Assembly (NCBI GenBank): GCA_030490835.1
Contig: CM059972.1
Coordinates: 32,963,452 to 33,027,451 of the forward strand
DNA from: Annona cherimola
Taxonomy: Eukaryota > Streptophyta > Magnoliopsida > Magnoliales > Annonaceae
Direction: 5' to 3'
DNA length: 64,000 nucleotides
Part shown: piece after piece, positions 21,188 through 32,640 of the stretch
Layout of the letters: every line of letters begins with the position of its first letter
Numbering within the stretch: position 1 is the first letter of the stretch
Notes under the pieces: model-generated
Seen by the model: only the letters and a program-made list of their open reading frames with translations
Database searches by the model: none
What the model was told of the DNA's origin: nothing
Program-made: the position numbers and the translations under genes

Positions 21188-24100
21188 ATGGCTTCAACGT
21201 TACGACAAGCCAAATTTGATCTTTCCTCTCCAGAATTTTTTATTCTTTCACCCCGAGAAAGATCAGCGATGAGAAAGCAGTGTTCTTTGGAAAATTCAAA
21301 AGACACCATTGCTCCTTTTTCCCAGGCAGTCTCAACTGTGGTGCCCCGAGTGTTACTTCTTCTTGGGAAGAAATGCAAAACTCCTAGTCAACATGCCCGC
21401 GAGGAGTCTAGAAGGAAAAAATCTTCATCAATAAAGAAAGAAACTGATAGGAAGAATTTTTTAAAGGACAAAATGACATCTAGGAAGAGACAACGTGCTC
21501 CAAAGAAAATTCCCCGAAGTGCTAAGAAATATGATCTCTTTTTGGTCGTCCTTATGGAGGCTGCACTCCTTATTTTGGATGGTATCTTGCCTTGGCAAGT
21601 CATGAAAACTTGCAATGTTCATAGGGATTTTCTCACTTTAGCCTTATGCGCTGTCACCTTATGGAATACATTTCTGGCCGTTCCACCTGGATCTTCATGA
21701 TTCCAGAGAAAATCTTCACTAAGAGTGTGATACCCTAACCCAAGTAAGGCTTATTTATATGCAATTGGCATATAAATATGAATCATGTATGAGTTAATAG
21801 AATTATGAATGATTTTCCTTGCAATTTTAACGATTTATTGCAATTAGGGCAAATGATTATTAATAATGTTTATAAGCCAATATGGGTCAATGTGATTAAA
21901 GAGGCTTAATGAGGATTAAGGAATGAGAATATATTGAGGATAATTACCTCATATATTATGGATTAACTAATAGATATTATGTTGGTAATTATGGAGTTAA
22001 GGTAACAAATGCTAGAAAATTCATAACTCGATGCCAGTAAGGCGGATTAAGATGAAAATTGAAATGTAAACACATAATTTTGTGCTTAATCTTATGAAAA
22101 TGATGGATTATTAAAATATTGATGAAATTAGGTGGAAAATCGATCCTCACCATCCAAAATTCAATGATGACTTCAAATGATTATAACTTGAGCTAGAAAA
22201 GTCGGATTGAGACGAAATTTGAAATGAACGATTAAATTTATGAGATCAATACAATAAGAGGATTGGATTAAGCAAATAATTATGGGATCATGGTTGCATG
22301 AAAAAACATGTATACCTTTGACTTTTATGCACCATGAAGTAAGCTTATATTAATGTTAAAGTTAAAGTGATTAATTAAATAATTAATAGTAAAAATGAGG
22401 TGTCAAAAAGAGATAATTACACATGAATTTTATGAATTATTTAAAATGACAAAATTCATGATAAAATCGAGTGATTAATGAGATTATTTAAGGAGCTAAT
22501 GAGTTAGCTCAAGTTAGGTAATGTAGGTGGCCGCATATGGACGATCAAGGGGCCATATACTTGGTTTTTTTAAAATTTTAAAAATGATAAAAATGGAATT
22601 AAATGACCTAGGAAACTAGGGTGGTTAGTGGACATGATTTTTGTGGAAAAGAAAATACCAAAAATTCAATGATAAGTGGACCCCATCAAGTGGACAACAA
22701 CATGGAAGCAATGAGAGGTGCACGATCAAGGTAGCTTTTGGAATTTTTTATGATTTTTCAAAAAGCTAAATGGACCCCTAAATGAGCTCCTAACTAGGGT
22801 AATTAAGTGTACATTAATTAAATCTGCAATTTTGTGGAAAAATTGCAAAAGGGGCAGCTATATATGAACGTTGAATACATGGTCAATAAATGGACAACAA
22901 GAAAGGGTAGAGGACTAAGGCCATTATCTGATTTTTTATATAATTTTTTAATAAGATAAGTGGACCCCTAAGTAGGCTATTAGCTAAGGTGGTTAATTAC
23001 CCATAAATTAAAGTGAATTAGGTGTGAAAAATGTGCACGAGAGCTGCTGAAAAGTGGACGTCCATTATATGGGCAGATTGTGTCCATTAATACATGGATT
23101 TTTGATGATTTTTTTAGATATTTATCTAATTTACTTGGACCCTATTTTTCCATGTCATTTAAGGGATAAACATGTATTTAATTACATGATAAATGATGTG
23201 GCAAATGAGGTCCACAAAGCTGAAAAATTAAGCTTATACATAAGTGCACGTCCACATGTGTTAAAGGGTTAGAGAGAGAAAAATCAAATGGGGAAAATCC
23301 CCAAGAAAGGTAGCTCTCCATGTACCCTTTTCTAGCAACAAGGAAAGGAAGAAAAATAGAAGGAAAAAAAGGAAGAAAGAAGAAGAATTCAAGCTAGGAA
23401 AATGGAGTTCAAGTTGGAACCAACTCATGTAAGTATACTCCATGATTTGAGTTCTTTAATTCTATGTTTTTCACCTCAACTTATGAGTCAAGAATTTGAT
23501 TCATATTGAACCCTTAAAGTATGATTCATAATACCCTTGATTAGGGTATTGATTAAGGTTTGAATGAAAAGAATGAAAGCATGGGTTCAAGAGGATGAAA
23601 ATGGTGATTAGGGTTGAATATAGGTTGATTAACATAGTTGAAATTTTCTTAAACCCCCATATGACGTTGCTGTTTTGATGTGTATTTATGAATACATGAT
23701 GATTCATGATTAGATGAATTACATATATTGATTTGGGCTTAAGTTACGAATTTTAGAAAGAACGAGAATTAGGGTTACACATATGACTCGATTTCTATGT
23801 TTTTATGTAAAAAAATAATACATGAATTAGCCCAAATGATTTATAGATGTTATGGAGGGTAAAATACCCCATTTTTAAGATACTTTGATTTTCCAAAAGG
23901 ATTTGAAAATATTAGCCTTAAATATGATTTTATGGACATATGTTTGGACACGTCAAAATAGGTCAAATGGATAAGCAAAATGTGTAGAAATATTGCTCTT
24001 ATGCAAGCAAAAAAATTTTAGATTTTAAATATATGATAATATCCTAAATTTGAGTTAAGAAAATCATAATTAATTACTGAAATTTATGGATTAGAAAACT

Positions 24101-25939
24101 GTTATGATTTAAGTGTCAAATGAGGCGTTGAAAGGATGAAAAACGGATCTCAAAGTTGCTGTTTTGGAACCCTATGATGAATGGATTAAATTCCAAAAAT
24201 TAAACCCTAAATTAAATTTTAATTAAGGGGTTTAATCATGCTGAAATAGGAACTAAGTTTTTGTCTTGAAAAATTTTAAGAAACACATGAATTATGTGTT
24301 GAGAAATTGACATATATGAAGAGACAAATATGAATAAATGATATATGGATTATGTGAGTTATTAAAATGAAAAAATGCATGAAAACATGAGGAAATACGT
24401 GAATTAAGTTTCTATTTTAGTAAATAATGATAATCTCAAAATTTGAGATTATTATATGATGTCTAAGTTATTAACTAAGTGCTTAAAATAAGCATCGATG
24501 TATGAAAAGTGAAAAATATGTTAAAAATGATAAATGGAGGTAATGAACCTCCAAATAATGATTTGATAAATGATTAGTATATGTATATAACTTTACCCTA
24601 CATAAGAGTATTAAAAATCAATGAATGATTTGATATGTATAGGTTATGATATGTATGAACACCCGACTTGAAAGACAAGTGGGCTAAGCTAGTGTAATGT
24701 AAATCCAAATGGATTTATGTAGGTTGAAAAAGCTAAGGGATATTAGTATTTAAGGTTGATGTGAATAAATGAAATGTTATTTTCATTTATCTAGGCAAAG
24801 GCAAAGAAAAGAATGGAAGAAAGGGATTAAGACAATCTCAGGTAAGTAAGCGAACTTTCCAAAATTACTGTTTTCTTTTTATGTGATGATATGAGATTGT
24901 AACGTTTATGATTATGTTTTAACAAATGGGCAAGCACAAGTTTTGAAAATGATGGCTTTAATGAAAATTCATAAGTTTTGGAAAAGAATGGCTTTAATGG
25001 AAAGCCTTAAGGTTTGCTTCATGGGAAGCAGACAACAGTTTTTAAGATAAATATTTTATCACAAGTGTTGCCAAAAATTGCGAATGTTTTATAATGGATT
25101 GAGAAATTTGCTTATGAGTAAGCAAGTTCTCCATGATGTTAATTTTAAAGGATTTTATATTTTATGCCGATAATATAAGAATTTTCTTTCAAGCAAGCAA
25201 GTTCTTTATGCTGTTCTTTCAAAAGTATTTTATAAGAAAAAGAGAATTTTACCCTTTTTTACTAAGCAACAGTTGTAAATAAGTTTTAAGTTATTTTTAT
25301 GATCATTTGTGGTAAATAATTATGTTTATGAAAGAAAAAGGAAAAAGAGATTTGATTTATGAAAAAAGATTGGTTTTGCTATGTCATGATAATTAAATAT
25401 AAATGATGATTTGGATAAGTCCACATGTTTTGAAATGATGTTTAAAAAGTTTTAATTTCCTTTAGATAAGGAAATATGCTGAAATTGTTTGAAAAATATT
25501 TATATGGATGTTGTTTAATGAGATTTAAGGATGACCAACTCAATAAGTTGATTTCATAAACTAGTTTGATTTTGGGTTGTTAAAATAGCATGCAAAAGGT
25601 TATGCATGCTCCTCTTTATGTAAAAATGAAAAATTGAATATGTGGACAGGGATTTGATTTTTAAGGTGGTTGAGAAGGGGATGGTATAATTGTATAACTT
25701 TTGTGAGAAAAAAGCCTGAAATGAAAACCAAGAAAATATTAGGAAATACATGGTTTATTTTTGGAAATCCAAAAGTTTTGAAGTTCTTTTATAAGGATTT
25801 TAAGATGTACTGTTTCTCAAACATTTCAAATGTTTATCAAAATATTTTACTCGAATTATTTCTAAAAGAATTTAAGGAAGATCATCCTAAAAACTAGATT
25901 TCAAATGACAACTTGTTTAAAGTGGGTGCGCTCGCTTTA

Positions 25940-26120
25940 CAAGTTGACACAGACTGTGGTCTGTGATGTTCTTTTCAAAAATGATTTTTAAAGATACAGA
26001 CTTCGGTCTGAAATGTTTTTCAAGTATGGATACAGACTGCGGTCTGTGATCCCGATTTAAAAGGACACGAGCTACGGTCTATGATACTTTAAATCAAACG
26101 GGCTGCGATCTGTGATATGG
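25940..26120. repeat. Dyad minisatellite ACAGACTGCGGTCTGT in the long LTR
   Basis: Five units spaced about 35-55 bases apart each contain a near-palindrome such as ACAGACTGCGGTCTGT or GGGCTGCGATCTGTGAT. The reverse copy in L2 is at 9440-9620. The short LTR L3 lacks it. Confidence 0.85.
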
Positions 26121-26389
26121 ATGTATGGTGCACCAGTATAAGGAATAGGCTAGTTGTAGATTATGGTCGGAGATGGCCGGGGCCCACTCTACATATGGCC
26201 AAGTCGCTAAGGGATGACGGAAGGCCAGCGGCACCCTCCTTGAAATGGGAGAAGAATAAAGAAACAGCCGCCTGGTTAGCGCACTGTTAAGGATGGATTC
26301 TCTTCCAAAAGGTAGAATGATCACTTGCTAAGTGTCACTACTGGATGAGGAGAAATGCATTTGCTTATGTTTTGCTTTTGAAAAGCCCA

Positions 26390-27150
26390 AAGATTAGGAC
26401 ATAAAAATATTTTTACGAAAAGTTATCCTAAAGGAATTTTTACGAAATAGTTACCCTAAAGATAGGGTATTTTACACAAAAGTGTAAATAACAAGGATGG
26501 AAGGAAATGTTTTCTATGCAAATGCTTCTAAGAAATGGATTATGTGTTTTATGTCTTGTTTGCTATAAACAAGCCCCAAGACGGGGATTATGAAAAGGAT
26601 TTATGCCAAACTTGGTTTTGGACATAAGAATGTCCATTTCTAAAAGGATTAAATGAAAAGTGTTTTCGACATGAGAATGTCCTTTGCCAAAGAATTTATG
26701 AGAAATGTGTTTTAGGACATGAATGTCCATTGCCAAAGAAAGTTATGTCAAAAATATTTTGGGACATCAGATGTCCCTGAGCTAAAGGAATTTATGATGA
26801 AAAATATTTTTGGACATAGAAATGTCCCTTGCCGAAAAAGGCTTAAGTGAATGATATATTTTTGGACATGAGAATGTCCTTCCTTGCTAAAGAGTTTATA
26901 AGAAAAATGTTTTGGACGTAAAACATTTACTGACAAAAGATAATTTTATGTAAATATTTTGGAACATTAGAAATGTTCACACAAGACTAAAGAAAGTTAA
27001 TTAAAAGAAGGTAAAATGTATATGTTTTGCCTTAACAAACTCAGACGTGACTTGTAAATGATTTTAAGAATGAATGTTTTAAGAAAATGTTGAAGGACAT
27101 AGAACTGTCCTTATGAACAAAGGATTTCATGATAATATTTTAGGATATTT
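26390..27150. repeat. Array of GGACAT...ATGTCC hairpins in the long LTR
   Basis: About ten units of 60-85 bases occur. Each has a short inverted repeat such as GGACATCAGATGTCC, GGACATGAATGTCC or GGACATAGAACTGTCC, followed by TTGCCAAAG and a T/A-rich stretch with AAAATATTTT. The reverse copy in L2 is at about 4500-4930. The short LTR L3 has essentially nothing at this position. Confidence 0.88.
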
Positions 27151-30100
27151 ATATGTCTTCAAGTAAAAAGGTGTTCAGAATGTTTAAAGAAAAGGTTTTC
27201 AAGAAAGTCTTACCCTAAAAGATAAAATGCTTACTTACTGAGTTGTTACTCACGTTTTGTTTTCCCAAACCTTAGATAGGTACCGGGAAACTCAAGAGGT
27301 TACGAACCTAAGCAGGAGAAGAAAAGGTACGTGATGGTAGCCATGATGTATGAATAGCATGGTTTTAAAGTTCCAAGGTATGTCGACATGTATGTGAACT
27401 TATTTAGAATTATAAGTTCTATGTGTATCAATGATTGAATATATGTGTGTATGGATGTAAAGTGTCAGGATTAAGTTAATGAGACTTTTATTGTAGAAAG
27501 ATATGATGAGATGCTATGAATGAAATATGAATGTTACTACAAGTATAATGTTGCTTGTATGATGAATGATGCAGAATGTAAAGAAATGAATAATGATATA
27601 AATGAATCGAAAAAAAAATTGGACGAGATCCAATTAAGAACCCGCCGCATGATCAGGGCAACAATCCTGATTCATATTTACTAATCAATAAAATCTTGAG
27701 GTAAGGATGTGATGTCTCAGTTTGGGGTGCCCTAGAGCGCTTGAACTGTTAGGAGGGTTATATTTTCAAGAAAGGTGTTGCCGCAACTGACCCTCGCAAG
27801 ACTTATTTAGGTAGCTTTCTTCTTCCTACCCGAACACTAGGTAACTCTCGTGATTTCATTGTGGAAACCCCTCACTGGTTGCAAAAGGAACTAGAAGACT
27901 ATTCTTTTATCTGCAAGGAAAGTGTGAATGTCTACCATGGTTGTTTGGGCAACATCCCGGGCTTTGATCAATGGGGACAACATGCGGCTTCTCATCATGA
28001 GGCGGTGCTTACGGCCGCTATCGTGAAAGATGCGATCTTAGCCACTGGAGAGGGTTTTTGGAAGGACAATAACATTATTAATGCCTTTGTCAGCTTCTAG
28101 TCGTTGGCAACCAATTCTTTTATATTTTCATTTGGAGAGATGAGCATTACTTTGTGGGACCTAAAAGGGATATGTGGTCTTCCTGTATGTGGGTTATCTT
28201 TTGATGAGTGTACCCTTCCAAACTCCACTTTTAACAAGAACCCGATAGCTTTAAAGGTTGTAGATCTTCTTGATGAATTATATCAGATGACCAAGAAGGA
28301 TAAGTTCACTGCCAGAGAATGGGTAGCCTTATTTTCAAGAATTTCTGACCAATGTGTATCCAATGATGATTGGCCCTCTAATAGTGCTAAATTTCGTGCC
28401 CAGGCACAAGACACCCTATGGCTTCCCCTCAACCGCCTACAGAAAGTACAACCTGAGGTCAAGCTTATCCTCTTTTCGTAGCTTTGGATTTTCGTAGTAA
28501 TCTGTCCTTCCTCTTCGGCCTACGGTCTTATGAAATGGTCGTGTTTTTATGTCGCCTGTGAGATGGCTCAAGGCAAGCACTTCGCCTTGGCACCAAGAGT
28601 ATTGTGTGACATTTATAAGGGCTTGAATCAGCTCGTGTACAACGAGAAGGGTCCAAGGCGTGCCATTTCCTATTTTCCAGCTCATTTTCTCCTTGGATGG
28701 CTCGGGTTCTCTTTTCTAGAAATCTATGAAGTTGAGAAAGTCACCCAATTTCCTTCTCAAGGTTTAATGCTGAAGAAATTTGCCAAGTGCAACTTAGCCA
28801 GCTATAGTTTTGAGGATATGACCGAGCTTCTTATCCAAACTGGCTATTTTGAAGAGAGGTTCTTCCGTATGGTTGCTCCGTCTGGATGGTCAACGAAATT
28901 CTATTCTGAGGAACTGACCCTTGACGAGAAGGACTTTGCACTATCACTCCAACCGGGTCTTTTAGTTTGCAGGGATGGTCCTCATTTCGAGGTCGAACCA
29001 TATTATCCTCATAGATTTGCTCGTCAATTTAGCTTTGATCAGGACGTTCCTGCATACCTCCCTCGCATCCCGAGGTATCAAAGGGAAGTTGGTATCGGAG
29101 CCCTTCACTGGCTTGCAGTATGCTCACGTTTTGAGGGAGTAAAATTTTCTTGTGAGCTAAAATTTCTTTCATTCGATCGTCGTGTTTGAGCAACTCAAGA
29201 TTATGTACATTGGTAGGGTATTTGTGCGGTGAAGGTCGTCAAGCAGGTTGCGCCTAAATCTCACTTTTGGGCTTTTAGGCCCCTTGACTTGTCCACCAGT
29301 TGGGGCGAATTGGGCTTAATGATGCCTTTTGAGGTCAAGCGCTTTAAGGAACCAGATGTGGAGGAAACTGAAGCTCGCTGTGTCCAATACATGGATTCCT
29401 TCAAAGCTTACCCTGGGATTGTCGGGTGCAGCTTTCATTGTACTGATTGGGTAGCAGAAGGGAAAGAATATATCCGCCGTGATACCGAACCTGCTAAGAA
29501 GACCCTCTAGGAGTTAGCCGCTGAAAAGGCAGCCTCTCAAAAATATCAAAATCCCATGGAGACCTGGAGTATGTTTCTTTCTTCTTGCCCTAGTTTCCTT
29601 TTCTTTTCATACATGTTTTTACCCTTATCTATCTTCCTTTTTTTTAGAATACAATGTCAAGCTTCCCGAAGTTGTATATCCACCAAAGTCGATCAGTCGC
29701 TTTTGGTTTCCTAATCAACCTACTAACTCAGAGGCTACAGAGTCATTAACAATGCATGACACTCGTGGCAAGAAGCGAAAAATTCGTAGAACGAGGAATT
29801 TTTTTCCGATTGCTGGACTTTCTAATATTTCCCAGGGGAGAGATTCTTCAGAGCAAGGGGAAGCTGCGAGACCTTCTAAAGTTGGTGTACCAGGAGAGTC
29901 TGATAAAAGGTCGCATCCCATTTCCAAGCCATCCGAGCCATCTGAAGAAGGGGAGGTTGTAGCAGAGCCGAATGTCGCTACAAATTCTTCCCATGACCAT
30001 GAAGTGAGTAAAGGAATGTGTGCCGAGGCGCAGAACAACTCCCTTGTGCTACCAGATTCCGGCGACCATGCTTTAAGTGACCTTTTGGGTTTCCATATAG

Positions 30101-31374
30101 ATCTAAATATGGGTCAAGTTGACCAGCCCATGCGGTCTTGTTATAGCGGGCCTATATTTTTTGATAATATCTTCATGAGGGATTTTCTAGGGGTTCAAAC
30201 TCCCGAGGCATGTCAATCTCCGCCTTCTATAGCCTAAGATACTCCTGTGAAAGCAGCTTCTCATTCTGATGACGGAAACATAAGTATGTTATATCACTTT
30301 GTCAATTATGCTTATTCTTTATGATACTTTCTATCTTAATCATTTATTTAGCAGGATCTAGTTCGGGAGGAGAAATCCGTTCAGAGGCTCCTTGCAATCA
30401 CCAAGAGGGGGAGGACATGAATTTTGAAGGTAAACTTTCTTTGATTTGCTTACTTTCTCTTTTCCTCCTTTTTCCTTGCATTTCTCATACTTTTGGTGCT
30501 TTTTTACAGCTGCCTTAGTTATTGAAGTTTCTGATGACAATGCTCGTGGTAAAGAGAATTTAACACCACTTGATAAGCCAATGGGGCCATTGCCTATTTC
30601 TCCAGTGTCATTGGGTATTATTGCATTTCTTTTTTTTCTTTTTTTTATCTGACACTTTAGCTTGTCATTTTTCAGCTTTGGGATCTAGTTGCTTAGGCGA
30701 TCTTCATTTCGGTTCTACTGGCCCTAGTACTGGCGCAAGTTCTAGTGGGACTCATCAGCTTCCTGATGTTAAAGACTGTTTCTTGAATCCCTTGCATCAT
30801 TTCTTTTCAACTTTCGGGGTGATTGGAGTCGAGCGGTTAGAGTCGAGTCGGCTTTAGTGACACCATACTCTCACTAGAGAAGTTACGTGCTTATTGGCGT
30901 GAGCTTGAAGCTGCTGCAAGACCTTTGGTTTCTAAGGAAAGTTTAGCATCAGCAGAAACCGACCTCGCTGGATGTAGATATCGTCTTGCTCAACTCAAGG
31001 AGCATAATCTCTGACTTGCCAAGGAGGCAAAAGATACAAAGATGATTGTCGAAGAAATTCGCGCATCCATAGCAACAAAGCAAGCTAAGGTCTGCCGTAT
31101 TATCACTTCTATCTTTGTAGACAGAAGTAGATTGAATTCATTGATTTCGATCTCCAATGAGCTCAGGCCGAAGTTGATCTTCTCAAAGAGGGAATTAATT
31201 CAAAGAGTCGAGACATCCTCATTATGGAGGCCAAGGCAGAAGAGTTGCGAGCATACACAGTTCCTCCTACTGATGTGATGAATTCTCTCCGAATACTGAA
31301 GGAGTCGCTTCCTTTGACAAGGAACACTATAGAGACTCTTTTGTAGAACTTTGATGCATGACTATTTTGTAATT

Positions 31375-32089
31375 TTATGGATGATATCTTTTTAAGTAAT
31401 TTCCATTTACTGTCGCTTTTATATGATTCTCGCAATTAATAACTTCATATGTGTCATTGTCATAGACCCTGTCAATGATGTAAGGCCCTTCCCATTTAGG
31501 CTTGAATTTACCGATAAGTTTTCCTCCTACCATTAGCTCCGTGCGTAGTTTTAGCACCAAATCTCCTCTTTTAAAGTTTGATTCGTTGTCTTGCTTGAAT
31601 TTGCTTTTCATCTAGTGCTTCGAGCTCGTCGAAACAAAATTTGGCTTGTTGTTCAATAGTTAACCCAGAATGGATAGCAACTCTTAAGGATGCTTACTGG
31701 ATCTCCACTGGTAAAACTGCTTCAGTGCCAAAGAGTAGTGAATATGGCGTTGCTCCCGTTGTAGTTCGATGTGTGGTTCTGTAGGCTCATAGTGCATCGG
31801 GTAACCTCTTGTGCCAATCTCATTTGTTCTTTATTGTTGTCCTCTTGAGGATTCGAATGATGTTCTTATTAAATGCTTCTGCCTGGCCATTCCCTTACGG
31901 ATAATATGGCGACAAGAACACTTGCTTGATTCCAAATTTCTGGCATAACTGATTTACTTTGTCGTTTTTGAATGGTGTGCCATTATCTAAGATGATTTGA
32001 TATGGGACACCATAACGGTAGATGATTTTTTGGTTGATAAATTCAACCACCTCTTGCGCTCGGACTCTCTTATAAGCTTTAGCTTCTAA
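31375..32089 (-). pseudogene. Tat integrase, second half of core and C-terminal domain
   Basis: The - strand reads EAKAYKRVRAQEVVEFINQK, then YGVPYQIILDNGTPF (second catalytic Asp), YYP, stop, GNGQAEAFNKN (catalytic Glu), AYRTTHRTTTGATPYSL, LFGTEAVLP. The C-terminal domain KPKWEGPYIIDRVYDNDTYE follows, ending NGNYLKRYHP and stop at 31375. Integrase inserts the cDNA copy into host chromatin. The upstream half, including the zinc domain and first Asp, lies at 39261-39600, separated by LTR L6; the frame resumes correctly across the insertion. Internal stops make it non-functional. There is no chromodomain after it, in keeping with the Tat lineage. Confidence 0.9.
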
Positions 32090-32640
32090 TGTGGCGCCCC
32101 GAACCGGGGTGCCTAGAAGCCTTACTCCAGGATCTTGTCGATTGGTAAATGTGATTCAGGATTGTTGCCTTGATCACATGACGGGTTCTTAATTGGATCT
32201 CGTCCAAATTTTTTTTCTTTTTTCTTTTCTTTCCTCACTTAAACATATACTCATCAACATTCATAATGGACTTATCCATATCATCATAAATCATCAACTT
32301 CTCATATTATTCACAACTTCATAATTTCATACAATCTATGTCTTTTTCGCCATATCCCATTAAGGCATTTATTCATACAAAAATCTACTAACCTTTGTAG
32401 ATTCCTCTTTTCCTTTAACAGTACATGCCTTTTATCTCTTGGCTTTTCCCTGCACTTGTCTAAGGTTGGGAAAACAAAACATGAGTCGAAACTCAATAAG
32501 CAAGCATTTTTCATTTTAAATGCATTCCTCTCCATTCAATAGAAGATACTTACCAAGTGATCAACTATCAAATGCACAGAAACCTCTTCATAAAAATTAT
32601 TTTATAAACATTGGATGTGCAAATGCTTCCTTTCCATTCC

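Larger units (their letters stand above)
21726..27732 (+). mobile_element. Solo LTR, 6.0 kb long subfamily, inside the PMD gene
   Basis: It starts TGTGATACCCTAACCC after AAGAG (21721-21725). It ends at GGGGTGCC, with TAGAG at 27733-27737 as the other half of the target duplication; the usual final ACA is lost. Order and landmarks match L3, but two internal stretches are expanded. One (about 24,900-26,120) ends in CAGAC/GTCTG dyads. The other (26,390-27,150) is an array of GGACAT/ATGTCC hairpins. Both expansions are shared with L2, which defines a long subfamily. The PMD gene continues on either side. It has no coding capacity. Confidence 0.85.
21188..31346 (+). pseudogene. Antisense plant-mobile-domain (PMD) gene with introns, interrupted by a 6 kb LTR
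   Basis: The first exon (21188-21700) starts MASTLRQAKFDLSSPEFF and has a basic middle (SRKRQRAPKKIPRSAKKY). After the LTR, 27738-29568 encodes KKGVAATDPRKTYLGSFLLP, then FSFGEMSITLWDLKGICGLP, the PMD core strand-turn motif seen in plant mobile domain proteins, and a long globular region. Four short introns with proper borders follow: 29569-29647, 30284-30354, 30430-30509 and 30615-30675. Their exons join in frame. The C-terminus (about 30870-31340) is a likely coiled coil (KLRAYWRELEAAARPLVSKE) ending at the stop 31344-31346. It lies antisense to Tat pol, ending 28 bases from it. Stops at 28098, 28479, 29187, 29508 and 30235 show it is dead. Such genes are known as extra reading frames of Tat elements; the role is unknown. 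Confidence 0.78.

Noticed and set aside
21726..27732. Two nested LTRs instead of one 6 kb LTR
   Set aside because: The order of landmarks follows L3 throughout, and the extra DNA is tandem dyads shared with L2; no internal duplication or TG...CA boundary was found.
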